A stretch of 22,225 nt of DNA from DAOUMU01 sp034409055 (GCA_034409055.1 DAOUMU010000098.1:1-22225), one strand, 5' to 3'. Positions 1 through 7,378 are shown, counted from the first letter of the stretch. Notes: generated by a model from the sequence alone, not told the origin. Program-made: numbers and translations.

Positions 1-111
1 AGCGAGTGAAGAATCCCCAAGGTTTTGGTAAAGTAGACCTCTTTTGGGCCAAAGTTTCGGAGATTCCTCGTCGTTTATGCCCTTTGGGTACTGCGCTCCT
101 CGGAATGACAT
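1..111 (-). repeat. Partial copy of a dispersed palindromic (MITE-like) repeat
   Basis: The stretch ends in a TCCTCGGAATGACAT-type sequence and contains GATTCCTCGTCG. Both match, in reverse complement, the element at 15043-15181. The left part (AGCGAGTGAAGAATC) corresponds to the other arm of that element, so the copy probably continues past the left edge. Bases 74-90 are a 17-base insert, absent from the second copy, between CGTCG and CTGCGCTCC. There is no coding sequence in it. Bases 112-225 hold nothing recognised apart from an 11-base direct repeat, GCAGTTACGAT, at 120-130 and 172-182. Confidence 0.6.
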
Positions 112-225
112 GAGGGTAGGCAGTTACGATAAGCAATTCTCTCAACATTTCGAAAGGTGAGCAAAGAATGAGCAGTTACGATTTGCCATCGTAGCCATAT
201 TTTATCCAGTGCGGTCCGTTGTAGC

Positions 226-259
226 TTCCGGGCAGGTGAGTTACCTGCACAGGCCGGAA
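226..259. other. Stem-loop downstream of uppS
   Basis: TTCCGG (226-231) pairs with CCGGAA (254-259), and GCAGGT (232-237) pairs with ACCTGC (243-248), leaving a 5-base loop and a 5-base bulge. It lies about 30 bases past the uppS stop. Read on the minus strand it has no U-run after it, so it is not a classic intrinsic terminator. It may protect the 3' end or be a decayed repeat. Confidence 0.45.
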
Positions 260-288
260 TGTTTTAGGGCAGAAAGAGAAGACAGAAC

Positions 289-1035
289 CTACTTGCGTCC
301 ACCGTAACGTCGCTCGCGTTGGCTGAAGTCGAGGAGGGCTTTATAGTACTCATCTTTATTAAAATCGGGCCAATAAGTCGGGGTGATGTAATATTCGGCG
401 TAAGCAGCCTGCCAGATGAGGAAATTACTGGTCCGAAATTCACCACTGGTCCGAATAATTAAGTCGGGGTCGGGCGAACCGCCGGTGTACATATAACGGC
501 TCAACAACGCTTCGGTGACGTCGTCCGGCTGCACATTATCCTGCATCAAATTTTTTACGGCCTGGATTATCTCGTTTCGCCCCCCGTAATTGAAGGCGAC
601 GTTAAGAATGAGCCGGTCATTGTTTTTCGTCAATTCGATGGCATGGCAAACTTTTTTTCTGATACCCGGCCTCAACCGCTCCAATTCGCCCAGATGCCTC
701 AACTGAACCCCATTTTTGTGCAGTTCCTTCAATTCTCTGTCGATGACATTCTCCAGAATGTTCATCAGGCCCATCACTTCCAGGGGAGGACGTTTCCAGT
801 TTTCCGTGGAGAAGGCATAGATGGTCAGCATTTTGACCCCAAACTCGACCGAACTCTCCAATATACGCCGCAGATTGTCCGTGCCGGCCCGGTGTCCTTC
901 CAGGCGCGGTAAGCCACGCTCCTTGGCCCAACGCCCGTTTCCATCCATAATAATGCCCACGTGATAGGGGGGATTGGGGATCGGTGGATATTCAGTTTCC
1001 GTCAATGTCTCACTATTTTTAACGATTTCGGCCAT
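289..1035 (-). CDS. uppS: Isoprenyl transferase (undecaprenyl diphosphate synthase family)
   Basis: This is a cis-prenyltransferase that extends farnesyl (or a similar allylic) diphosphate with isopentenyl diphosphate, giving the long polyprenyl carrier used for peptidoglycan and glycan export. Visible family motifs are MDGNGRW near residues 30-36 (Asp31 is the expected Mg-binding catalytic Asp), STENWKRP near 76-83, and RTSGE followed by RTSNFLIWQ at about 195-209. The 248-residue length is normal. I chose the ATG at 1035. A TTG at 1056 would add seven residues and overlap the upstream stop by 4 bases; neither start has a clear Shine-Dalgarno. It directly follows the polyprenyl diphosphate synthase, its likely source of primer, and is the last gene seen of the rpsB operon. 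No cdsA or dxr is visible before the edge. Confidence 0.95.
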   Translation of the reverse strand: MAEIVKNSETLTETEYPPIPNPPYHVGIIMDGNGRWAKERGLPRLEGHRAGTDNLRRILESSVEFGVKMLTIYAFSTENWKRPPLEVMGLMNILENVIDRELKELHKNGVQLRHLGELERLRPGIRKKVCHAIELTKNNDRLILNVAFNYGGRNEIIQAVKNLMQDNVQPDDVTEALLSRYMYTGGSPDPDLIIRTSGEFRTSNFLIWQAAYAEYYITPTYWPDFNKDEYYKALLDFSQRERRYGGRK

Positions 1036-1052
1036 TCTTAAGGTGATTATAC

Positions 1053-2084
1053 TCAATGAGAACGATCAACCAAAAATTTAGCCAGGGTTTCTAATTCTGA
1101 TTGGGCTTGATTTGAAATATCAACCTTATGCAAAGCATTAAAGGCGTTTTCCCGGTAAGTATCGGCCATATTTTGAGCGTAATGATGGGCATTGGCCCAC
1201 TCTAAACTCTCACGCACAAATTCTATCTCTTCATCAGATAGCGGGTCCGGTTTTGAATAGTATGCTCTTAACTTCTCTTTACGTTGCCCCGAGGCCTGAT
1301 CAAGAGTGTAAATAACCGGTAAAGTTTTCTTTTTCCGGCGCAGGTCATTGGCCGATGATTTACCCGTTTTAGCCGTATCACCCCAGATGCCCAGAATATC
1401 GTCCCGAATTTGAAAAGCCAGGCCGATATGATGGGCAAAATCGTGATAATTTTGGATGATATCCTCATCGGCGGTGGCTAATTTGGCCGCAGAAAGAATA
1501 GCAGCCTTGATCAGGGCGCCTGTTTTTTTGTAGATCATATCAAGATACATATCGGTGGAAATTTCCGGCGAACTTTCAAACCTTAAATCTAGCTCCTGAC
1601 CTTGGGTCAGTTCCAGACAGGCTTGAACGATCAGGCGTAGCACGGCAAAAATTCTTTCAGGCGGAAATTTATGGGGGTCAAGTTGATACAGCGACTTGAA
1701 GGCCAATGAATAGAGGAAATCCCCGGCATTGATGGCTCGAGGTTGGCCCCATATGGTCCAGGCTGTAGGCCGCCCGCGCCGCTCAAAGTCGTTATCCTCA
1801 ATATCATCGTGAATCAGGCTGAAGTTGTGAATCATTTCAATTGAAGCAGCGACAGGCAACGCCTCTTTATAATCACCGGTCAGGGCCTCAAAGACTAATA
1901 GGTTGATGGTTGGCCTGAACATTTTGCCTCTTTTAAAACTGGCCGACTTAAAAGTTTGATCAACCCAACCAAAATGATAGCTGATCATCCCCCGAAGAAA
2001 ATCGGGTTCCTCCTCTAACATTCCCTTGATTGTACGATCAATGTCCAACGCATATTTGTTCAGGATACCTTCTATTGAAGACAC
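1053..2084 (-). CDS. Trans-polyprenyl diphosphate synthase (FPP/GGPP synthase family)
   Basis: This is a head-to-tail trans-isoprenyl diphosphate synthase. The first Asp-rich motif is DDIED (residues 93-97) followed by RRGRPT; the second region reads QIRDDILGIWGD (about 226-236), with Gly where many homologues have the third Asp of DDxxD. KTG near 187-189 and KKKT near 251-254 also fit the family. The length is 343 residues with the start taken at GTG 2084, which has AGGAG 11 bases upstream. The frame stays open up to 2195, but those extra 37 codons run through an intergenic palindromic repeat (2133-2221) and are unlikely to be protein. Chain length cannot be read safely from the sequence. 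The place between frr and uppS suggests it supplies allylic primer to UppS, or makes C20 or longer chains for quinones or carotenoids. Confidence 0.9.
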   Translation of the reverse strand: MSSIEGILNKYALDIDRTIKGMLEEEPDFLRGMISYHFGWVDQTFKSASFKRGKMFRPTINLLVFEALTGDYKEALPVAASIEMIHNFSLIHDDIEDNDFERRGRPTAWTIWGQPRAINAGDFLYSLAFKSLYQLDPHKFPPERIFAVLRLIVQACLELTQGQELDLRFESSPEISTDMYLDMIYKKTGALIKAAILSAAKLATADEDIIQNYHDFAHHIGLAFQIRDDILGIWGDTAKTGKSSANDLRRKKKTLPVIYTLDQASGQRKEKLRAYYSKPDPLSDEEIEFVRESLEWANAHHYAQNMADTYRENAFNALHKVDISNQAQSELETLAKFLVDRSH

Positions 2085-2132
2085 GATGATGAATACTCCT
2101 GTGTTTTTATTACCGGATAATATCACCTCAAT

Positions 2133-2221
2133 AATTCGGGGCGAGGTAGGGGCGAGGCAACTCGGAGAGCAGGCTGTTTGCTCCGATACCATCAATTCGA
2201 GTTGCCTCGCCCCTACTTTTT
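2133..2221. repeat. 89-base palindromic repeat, copy 1
   Basis: The perfect 19-base arms at 2146-2164 and 2198-2216 carry GTAGGGGCGAGGCAACTCG and its reverse complement. The flanks (AATTCGGGG before, TTTTT after) are shared with the copy at 6231-6319, while the centre differs. It fills most of the gap between frr and the prenyl synthase. Its transcript would form a long hairpin inside the operon mRNA just before the prenyl synthase start. Confidence 0.85.
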
Positions 2222-2293
2222 GAGAAGATACACCGGCCAGACAATTACCGGGTTGCCGGGGAACGGAGGAGGGCTGAACAAAAAAGAAGAAAA

Positions 2294-2851
2294 CTAAATT
2301 TCAAGGATCTCTTTTTCTTTGGCCGCACCAATTTCGTCGATTTTTTTGATATACTCGTCGGTCAGCTTTTGCAGCTCGTCTCGACCCTTATAGAACTCAT
2401 CCTCAGAAATCATCTTTTCTTTTTGAAACATTCGCAGATTTTCCAGTTCGCCCCGGCGGGCGTTGCGCACCGATACCTTGGCCACTTCAACCCGTTTTGA
2501 GGCAGTCCTGGTTAAATCTCGACGACGCTCTTCAGTCAGGCTGGGAATCTGTAAGCGAATCAGTTTGCCATCATTGTTCGGGGTCAGTCCCAGGTCCGAT
2601 TGCAGGATGGCTCGTTCTATCTCTTTAATCGTGCTGGGATCGTAAGGTTTGATGGTGATCAACTGAGCCTCGGGCACACTAATCAAGGCTAATTCTTGTA
2701 GAGGGGTAGGCGTCCCATAGTATTGGACCGGCAATTTATCAACGAGAGCGGTTGAGGCTCGACCTGTTCTTAGCGCAGCAAGATCATGGTTTAATGCTTC
2801 AATGGCCTGGTCCATGCCGTGTCCGGCTTCGGCCAAAACTTCTTTTATCAT
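2294..2851 (-). CDS. frr: Ribosome recycling factor
   Basis: RRF acts with EF-G to split the post-termination ribosome in the cytoplasm. The 185-residue protein matches the family along its length: ALRTGRAS near residues 27-34, then VQYYGTPTPLQELA, an ITIKPYD segment, and the long C-terminal helices with NARRGELENLR and EDEFYKGRDELQKLTDEYI. The start at ATG 2851 is favoured because GGAGGT lies 7 bases upstream and it gives the standard length. An in-frame ATG at 2884 would add 11 residues and consume that ribosome binding site. It lies 63 bases after pyrH, in the common bacterial order pyrH-frr. Confidence 0.97.
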   Translation of the reverse strand: MIKEVLAEAGHGMDQAIEALNHDLAALRTGRASTALVDKLPVQYYGTPTPLQELALISVPEAQLITIKPYDPSTIKEIERAILQSDLGLTPNNDGKLIRLQIPSLTEERRRDLTRTASKRVEVAKVSVRNARRGELENLRMFQKEKMISEDEFYKGRDELQKLTDEYIKKIDEIGAAKEKEILEI

Positions 2852-2914
2852 CTGTCTTACCTCCATGTAAGAGTTAGCAAGCAATAAGTGCTCGGTGCGA
2901 ACCCGAAAACTAAT

Positions 2915-3631
2915 CTAATAGCTAATAAGGGTACCCATTATATGACCCATTACGGTATTTTTTAAGCTATCAGGCTGCCACAGATTTAAGACGACAATGG
3001 GCATTTGGTTTTCCATACAAAGAGTCAGGGCAGTACCGTCTAAAACTTTCAGGCCCAAATTAAGCGCCTTGATATAAGTAATGGTCTCGAACCTTTTGGC
3101 TGTCGGATCAATTTTGGGGTCCGACTCGTAGACGCCGTCTACTTTGGTGGCTTTCACCAAGAGTTCCGCATCTATTTCCATCGCTCGTAGAGCCGCGGCA
3201 GTATCCGTAGTAAAGTAAGGATTGCCGGTGCCCGCCCCCAAAATAACAACCCGTCCCTTTTCCAGGTGCCGGATCGCCCGTCCGCGAATGTAAGGTTCAG
3301 CAACGGCTTTCATCTCGATGGCCGTTTGCACGCGGGTATCTATCCCCATACGCCCAAACGCATCGGCCAAAGCCAGGGCATTCATCACCGTGGCCAACAT
3401 GCCCATATGGTCGGCGGTGGCCCGTTCCATGCCGTGCTCTAAGCCATCCTTACCACGCCATAGATTACCGGCTCCTATGACAATAGCAATCTCGACCCCC
3501 ATGTCGTGAATAATTTTAATCCTCTCAACCAACATATCGGCTGCGTGGGGGTCGATCCCAAAACTATTCTCTCCAGCTAAAGATTCACCGCCCAGTTTTA
3601 ATAGAATGCGATGATATTTTGGCGAGGCCAT
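2915..3631 (-). CDS. pyrH: UMP kinase
   Basis: This enzyme phosphorylates UMP to UDP in pyrimidine nucleotide synthesis and belongs to the hexameric bacterial amino-acid-kinase fold. Motifs in order are ILLKLGGESLAG near residues 9-20, GAGNLWRG near 53-60, TADHMGMLATVMNALAL in the UMP-binding region, GTGNPYFTTDTAAALRA, and KATKVDGVYESDPK in the ATP-binding half. The 238-residue length is typical. The ATG at 3631 is chosen because GGAG sits 6 bases upstream; a TTG at 3658 would add nine residues. It is separated from tsf by 78 bases containing a strong terminator hairpin, so expression probably depends partly on read-through. Confidence 0.97.
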   Translation of the reverse strand: MASPKYHRILLKLGGESLAGENSFGIDPHAADMLVERIKIIHDMGVEIAIVIGAGNLWRGKDGLEHGMERATADHMGMLATVMNALALADAFGRMGIDTRVQTAIEMKAVAEPYIRGRAIRHLEKGRVVILGAGTGNPYFTTDTAAALRAMEIDAELLVKATKVDGVYESDPKIDPTAKRFETITYIKALNLGLKVLDGTALTLCMENQMPIVVLNLWQPDSLKNTVMGHIMGTLISY

Positions 3632-3663
3632 TGATTTCTCCAAGATTTCAATGATCAACAGAC

Positions 3664-3700
3664 AAAAAGGCCGGAACGCAGCAAAGGTTCCGGCCTTTTT
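3664..3700 (-). terminator. Intrinsic terminator between tsf and pyrH
   Basis: AAAAAGGCCGGAAC (3664-3677) and GTTCCGGCCTTTTT (3687-3700) form a perfect stem with a 9-base loop and a U-run on either strand. It starts 9 bases past the tsf stop codon. In many bacteria rpsB-tsf ends in a terminator before pyrH, and the same layout is seen here. It probably sets a lower level for pyrH, frr and the prenyl genes. Confidence 0.88.
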
Positions 3701-3709
3701 GTTCGCTGT

Positions 3710-4582
3710 TTAGTTAGCACCACGCTCAAAACGAGCAAAACGTCGAACTTTTAATTGACTGCCCAGTTCTTTGCTGTAATTCTGCAACAATTTGGCCACA
3801 GTCAGGTCACTATCTTTTATAAATTCCTGGTTAAGCAACACAACTTCGCCGTACCACTTCTTTAGCTTACCCTCAATGATTCGTTCTTTTATATGATCGG
3901 GTTTCTTTTCTTCGACCAGTTGAGCCCGGTAAATATCCTTCTCAGCTTCAATGGCCTCGGCCGGAATATCATTCTCGGCCAGGTAGCGGGGGGCAGCCGC
4001 AGCAATCTGCAAAGCTAAATCGTGCACTAACTCGGCAAACTTACCGTTCCTGGCATCACCGGCTACCTCCACCAGGACGCCAACCCGGCTCCCGGTGTGT
4101 ATATAGCTGTCGATAAGGCCATCACCCTCCAGATCAAAACGGCATGCCCGCCGAACGACGATATTCTCTCCCAGGCTGGCGATGGTTTCGGTGACTCGTT
4201 CACCGACGGTTTGGCTGCTATCGTCAATGTAAGGGGCAGCCAGCAAGGCTTCAGCACTATCGATGTTGGGTTGCTCAAATAACTGCCGTACCAGGGCGTT
4301 GACCAGGTTTTTGAAGTCGTCGGTGCGAGCCACAAAGTCAGTCTCGCAGTTTACCTCGATCATGACGCCGGTTTTACCATCCTGACTGACTTGAGCACTG
4401 ATCAATCCGTCATTGGCCTCACGGCTGGCTTTTTTAGAAGCCGCAGCCAGACCTTTTTTTCGTAAAAACTCAATGGCTTGATCGATATCGCCATTGGTTT
4501 CCTCTAAAGCTTTTTTACAATCTAAAATACCTGCCCCGGTCGATTCGCGGAGCAGTTTGATGTCTGCGGTTGAAACTGACAC
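3710..4582 (-). CDS. tsf: Translation elongation factor Ts
   Basis: EF-Ts is the guanine nucleotide exchange factor for EF-Tu. The N-terminal UBA-like region reads KLLRESTGAGILDCKKALEE (residues 9-28), followed by IEFLRKKGLAAASKKASRE. The EF-Tu contact motif NCETDFVAR lies near 78-86. The C-terminal part with the dimerisation-type helices ends near KVRRFARFERG. At 290 residues it is of the normal full-length type. The start is a GTG at 4582, with GGAGGA very close upstream (about 4 bases). It lies 84 bases after rpsB, the near-universal partner gene. Confidence 0.97.
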   Translation of the reverse strand: MSVSTADIKLLRESTGAGILDCKKALEETNGDIDQAIEFLRKKGLAAASKKASREANDGLISAQVSQDGKTGVMIEVNCETDFVARTDDFKNLVNALVRQLFEQPNIDSAEALLAAPYIDDSSQTVGERVTETIASLGENIVVRRACRFDLEGDGLIDSYIHTGSRVGVLVEVAGDARNGKFAELVHDLALQIAAAAPRYLAENDIPAEAIEAEKDIYRAQLVEEKKPDHIKERIIEGKLKKWYGEVVLLNQEFIKDSDLTVAKLLQNYSKELGSQLKVRRFARFERGAN

Positions 4583-4666
4583 TATTCCTCCAAAATCTGT
4601 ATGGTAAAGAGTTCCAAGGTGTGTGATTTGAGTCTGTTGAGTTTTAACGACAAACAGGCTTGGTTC

Positions 4667-5902
4667 TTATTGACCCTCAACATCGGCGGCCGGTTTAGAC
4701 GACTCCTCAGCCGCTTCAGATTCTGTGACCGGGACGGCTTCTTCAGCCGTCTCTTCAGCCTGGACGGTCTCTTCAGCCGTCTCTTCAGCCTGGGTGGTTT
4801 CTACTGGCTCTTCGTCCACGGCTTCCGCCGCCACTTCCGCTGCTGCTTCCAGGGCTTCCTCAGCCGCTTCGGCTTCCGTCACTGCTTCCAGGACTTCCTC
4901 AGCCGCTTCGACTTCCGCTGGTGCTTCTACAACTTCTTCGGGCCTCTCTTCAGCCTGGGCTGGTTCCTCTACCGCTTCGCTTACGACTGCTTCAGCCTCT
5001 GGGACGACTGCTTCTTTGGCCGCTGCCTCGGCTAACTCCAGGACCTCCGCTTCAACTTCCTCAGCAACGGCTGGCGCAGTTTCTACTTCCTCTTCCTCCT
5101 CCTCATCAGCAGCCTGAATCTTAGCCAGGGTACTGGGGCCAAGATAACGCTCCAGGGCCTCTTCACCTTCTATGGCCGCCGCTTCTTCCTCAGCCTCAAG
5201 CGTGCTCAAAATAGCCTGACCGTCCAAAACTGCATTGGCCATGGTGGAAACCATCAGCTTGATCGCCCGGATCGCGTCATCATTACTGGGAATGACATGG
5301 TCAATCGGATCGGGATCACAGTTTGTATCCACCATAGCAATGAGGGGGACACCCAGGACATTGGCCTCTTTCACCGCCAGGGCGTCGCGGCGCACATCAA
5401 CAATGAAGACCAGATTGGGCAAGCGGCGCATTTCCTTTAGGCCACCCACCCGATGATTGAGGCGAGCTATTTCGCGTTCTCGCTGTAGGGCCTCCTTTTT
5501 AATAAGCCGGGCAAATTCGCCCCGAGCCTGCTGCTTCTCAATGTCCAACAAATAATCAATCCGTTGGCGAATAGTCCGCCAGTTTGTTAACGTTCCCCCC
5601 AACCAACGTTGGTTAACGTAAGGCATTCTACAACGCGTGGCTTCCTGATAGATACTTTCCTGGGCTTGTCTTTTGGTACCCACAAATAGAACAGTGCCCC
5701 CAGAAGCTACGGTATCTTTTACCAATTCATAAGCTTGGTTAAGGCGGATAATGGTTTGCTGGAGATCAATGATGTGAATCCCATTACGCTCGGTGAAGAT
5801 GTACTGCTTCATTTTGGGATTCCAGCGACGGGTCCGATGACCAAAGTGAACGCCTGCTTCAAGCAGGGCTTTCATAGAGACAACATGTTGTTTAACAGCC
5901 AA
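4667..5902 (-). CDS. rpsB: Small ribosomal subunit protein uS2 with long acidic C-terminal tail
   Basis: Residues 1 to about 232 are a standard S2: LLEAGVHFGHRTRRWNPKM near 13-31, IHIIDLQQT, VGTKRQAQ, NQRWLGGTLTNW near 97-108, and VDTNCDPDPIDHVIPSNDDA near 191-210. After residue 265 comes a tail of about 145 residues made almost only of Glu, Ala, Val, Thr and Pro, with a 10-residue repeat of the QAEETAEE type near the end. Bacterial S2 is usually 230-260 residues, so this is a large extension. It is strongly acidic, which is unusual for a ribosomal protein. The start is TTG 5902, with GGAGG 10 bases upstream; an ATG at 5875 would cut into the conserved N-terminus. It is the first gene of the operon. 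Confidence 0.96.
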   Translation of the reverse strand: MAVKQHVVSMKALLEAGVHFGHRTRRWNPKMKQYIFTERNGIHIIDLQQTIIRLNQAYELVKDTVASGGTVLFVGTKRQAQESIYQEATRCRMPYVNQRWLGGTLTNWRTIRQRIDYLLDIEKQQARGEFARLIKKEALQREREIARLNHRVGGLKEMRRLPNLVFIVDVRRDALAVKEANVLGVPLIAMVDTNCDPDPIDHVIPSNDDAIRAIKLMVSTMANAVLDGQAILSTLEAEEEAAAIEGEEALERYLGPSTLAKIQAADEEEEEEVETAPAVAEEVEAEVLELAEAAAKEAVVPEAEAVVSEAVEEPAQAEERPEEVVEAPAEVEAAEEVLEAVTEAEAAEEALEAAAEVAAEAVDEEPVETTQAEETAEETVQAEETAEEAVPVTESEAAEESSKPAADVEGQ

Positions 5903-6031
5903 GATTAAAAAACCTCCATTTTTGTTTTATTTCGTCCGCCCTCGTCAACCATTCGGGAACCCCACTGCGATTGGCAGCAAGGCACAACCCGTTTGTCGGA
6001 GAGCGTGTGAGTTAAGAATTTCCAGGCAGAA

Positions 6032-6060
6032 AGTATAACACGTTGACTCGGAATGAGCAA
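6032..6060 (-). promoter_or_regulatory. Probable promoter of the rpsB operon
   Basis: On the minus strand, TTGCTC (6055-6060) and TATACT (6032-6037) are spaced by 17 bases, close to the housekeeping consensus. Transcription would start near 6025, giving an rpsB leader of about 120 bases (5903-6025). That leader includes small stems such as CTGC..GCAG. I do not recognise a known S2 leader motif in it. Confidence 0.65.
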
Positions 6061-6102
6061 GAAAAAATTAAGCAAAGATGGTCATCCTGATGGTATTTCT
6101 TA

Positions 6103-6131
6103 TTGCAATTTTATGTGCAATGTTGTATAGT
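6103..6131 (+). promoter_or_regulatory. Plus-strand promoter for the candidate small RNA
   Basis: TTGCAA (6103-6108) and TATAGT (6126-6131) are spaced by exactly 17 bases, a good match to the sigma-70-type consensus. No open reading frame follows on this strand. What follows within about 10 bases is the hairpin at 6138-6203. It diverges from the rpsB promoter 43 bases away. Confidence 0.6.
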
Positions 6132-6137
6132 CATGAT

Positions 6138-6203
6138 ATAGCGCTGGTGAGTCCCTAACGGATGGAGCAGCGACCATCGTCGGGACCAGCCAGCGCTGTT
6201 TTA
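6138..6203 (+). ncRNA. Candidate structured small RNA, class not recognised
   Basis: Three nested stems are visible. AGCGCTGG (6140-6147) pairs with CCAGCGCT (6190-6197), GTCCC (6151-6155) with GGGAC (6182-6186), and GATGG (6161-6165) with CCATC (6174-6178). The terminal loop AGCAGCGA is at 6166-6173, and a short U-run (6199-6202) follows. A promoter lies just upstream. No start codon with a ribosome binding site and no downstream plus-strand gene is found, so a stand-alone RNA is more likely than a leader. It is not a match to SRP RNA, 6S RNA or any riboswitch I know. Expression is inferred only from the promoter and the fold. Confidence 0.45.
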
Positions 6204-6230
6204 CATAAGGATAATAGTCTCTTTTCAATC

Positions 6231-6319
6231 AATTCGGGGTGATGTAGGGGCGAGGCAACTCGAAGCATAGTTTGCTTGCTTTGAGAGCCTCAATTCGAGT
6301 TGCCTCGCCCCTACTTTTT
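6231..6319. repeat. 89-base palindromic repeat, copy 2
   Basis: This has the same architecture as 2133-2221. The arms at 6244-6262 and 6296-6314 contain GTAGGGGCGAGGCAACTCG and its complement, with one further pair extending them to 20 bases. The shared left flank AATTCGGGG and right T-run are preserved, and the loop sequence has diverged. It lies between the small RNA candidate and the sigma operon terminator and encodes nothing. Confidence 0.85.
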
Positions 6320-6336
6320 AACAATACGGATAATGT

Positions 6337-6369
6337 AAAAAAAGGAGCGCCGTTCAGCACTCCTTTTTT
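6337..6369 (-). terminator. Terminator after the anti-sigma gene
   Basis: On the minus strand, GGAGTGC followed by a short loop and GGCGCTCC is followed by seven T (complement of 6337-6343). A-rich sequence precedes it, so it could also stop plus-strand transcripts. It begins immediately after the stop codon at 6371-6373. Confidence 0.8.
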
Positions 6370-6370
6370 G

Positions 6371-6622
6371 TTAGGAGGGAAGCGATTGTTGATTTTTGGC
6401 CGCTTCCTGAAGCATCATCATTAATGTTTCAAATTCATTCGTACAACAGGAACAATGCTTGAGATGTTGCTTCACGGCTGGCATAATTTCATTGGGATCA
6501 GCGCCTTCGAGGAGAAGGTCGGCATATTGATCCAGCAGGCTAAAACATTCCGTACAGGCAATTTCATATTCTTCTGTTTCTAATGCCGATTGCAGTAAAG
6601 TTTGCCATAGTTTCCTGGCCAT
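6371..6622 (-). CDS. Small Cys/His protein, probable zinc-binding anti-sigma factor
   Basis: This 83-residue soluble protein has CTEC near residues 23-26 and HLKHCSCC near 53-60, with a helical segment between. The H-x3-C-x2-C spacing and the following acidic helix resemble the zinc-finger (ZAS / putative zf-HC2) module of anti-sigma factors. It lacks the transmembrane segment many of them have, so it would act in the cytoplasm, perhaps sensing redox state or zinc. GGAG lies 8 bases before the ATG. It starts 56 bases after the stop of the sigma factor gene on the same strand, the usual position of a cognate anti-sigma gene. The assignment rests on the Cys/His pattern and this neighbour. Confidence 0.7.
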   Translation of the reverse strand: MARKLWQTLLQSALETEEYEIACTECFSLLDQYADLLLEGADPNEIMPAVKQHLKHCSCCTNEFETLMMMLQEAAKNQQSLPS

Positions 6623-6678
6623 CGGTCTTACTCCATTCTATCACTTCTGTTTGTTAGACGTATAGGTGGTGGCTATCC

Positions 6679-7329
6679 TTACCCGTCCTCACTGAACAAT
6701 TTTAATATGTATTGTGGTTCTAAACCTAACTTCTGTAAGCGTCGTTTGAGCTTCAGACGGGCATCGTGCATTAACTTGTAGATATTGTTGATGTTGGTAT
6801 CCAGCAGACGGGCCACTTCGGCTATGGGGATGTTTTCGATCTGGACGGACGAAAGGACTTGCCGCTGGCGTTCCGTTAAGTCATTATTAATGACCTCGGC
6901 GATAATTTCCCACACTTGACGCCGTTCGCTCTCGGTGTCAGGATCGCTCCCTTTTGGGGTCCCACTGGTCAGAATTTCTTGTAAGGAGGTCCCGGCCTCG
7001 GTGATGGCGTCCAGGGAAAGGTCACGCCATTTGGCCCGGCGCAGTTCACTAATGGTATGGTTGGCGGCAATTTTAGTGGCCCATGTCGTAAATTTGCTTT
7101 TACCGCGAAAGGTGTCCAGGTTCGTCTGAATTTTAAGCAGGGCTTCCTGGGTGAAATCTTCACTCATCTGTTCTAATTCCGCCCCGGCCAGATAGTTCAG
7201 ATCATTGCGGTTGTATAAATAACCCAACACCCCTCGTTTAAGATACTGGCGTAAATCTTCCATAGCTTCGGCCTGGCGGGAACTGTCTGCTCGCAACTGT
7301 TCTAACCACATTTCGTTCGTACGTTCCAT
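6679..7329 (-). CDS. RNA polymerase sigma factor, sigma-70 family (ECF-like)
   Basis: A 216-residue sigma factor with region 2 and region 4 only. Region 2 includes SEDFTQEALLKIQ and FRGKSKFTTWATKIAANHTISELRR-type sequence (the core-binding and -10-recognising helices). Region 4 includes LTERQRQVL and the helix-turn-helix IPIAEVARLLDTNINNIYKLMHDARLKLKRRL. This is the two-domain layout of ECF (group 4) sigma factors, with a linker of about 35 residues. ATG 7329 is preferred because AAAGGA lies 8 bases upstream; TTG 7356 is an alternative. It lies 49 bases after the glycosyltransferase stop, so the two may be co-transcribed. Its target promoters are unknown. Confidence 0.9.
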   Translation of the reverse strand: MERTNEMWLEQLRADSSRQAEAMEDLRQYLKRGVLGYLYNRNDLNYLAGAELEQMSEDFTQEALLKIQTNLDTFRGKSKFTTWATKIAANHTISELRRAKWRDLSLDAITEAGTSLQEILTSGTPKGSDPDTESERRQVWEIIAEVINNDLTERQRQVLSSVQIENIPIAEVARLLDTNINNIYKLMHDARLKLKRRLQKLGLEPQYILKLFSEDG

Positions 7330-7378
7330 AAATTTAGTCCTTTCAGATAGCTCCAATCAATTACGCCCTATATTATAG

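Noticed and set aside
4725..5117. Plus-strand Ser/Ala/Thr-rich frames opposite the end of rpsB
   Set aside because: They are the complement of the repetitive Glu/Ala codons in the S2 tail. There is no ribosome binding site and the composition is purely low-complexity.
6138..6203. Signal recognition particle RNA
   Set aside because: GGATGGAGCAGC slightly resembles the SRP GGAAGGAAGCAGC signature, but the bases fold into a different hairpin and the GGAA-type tetraloop is missing.
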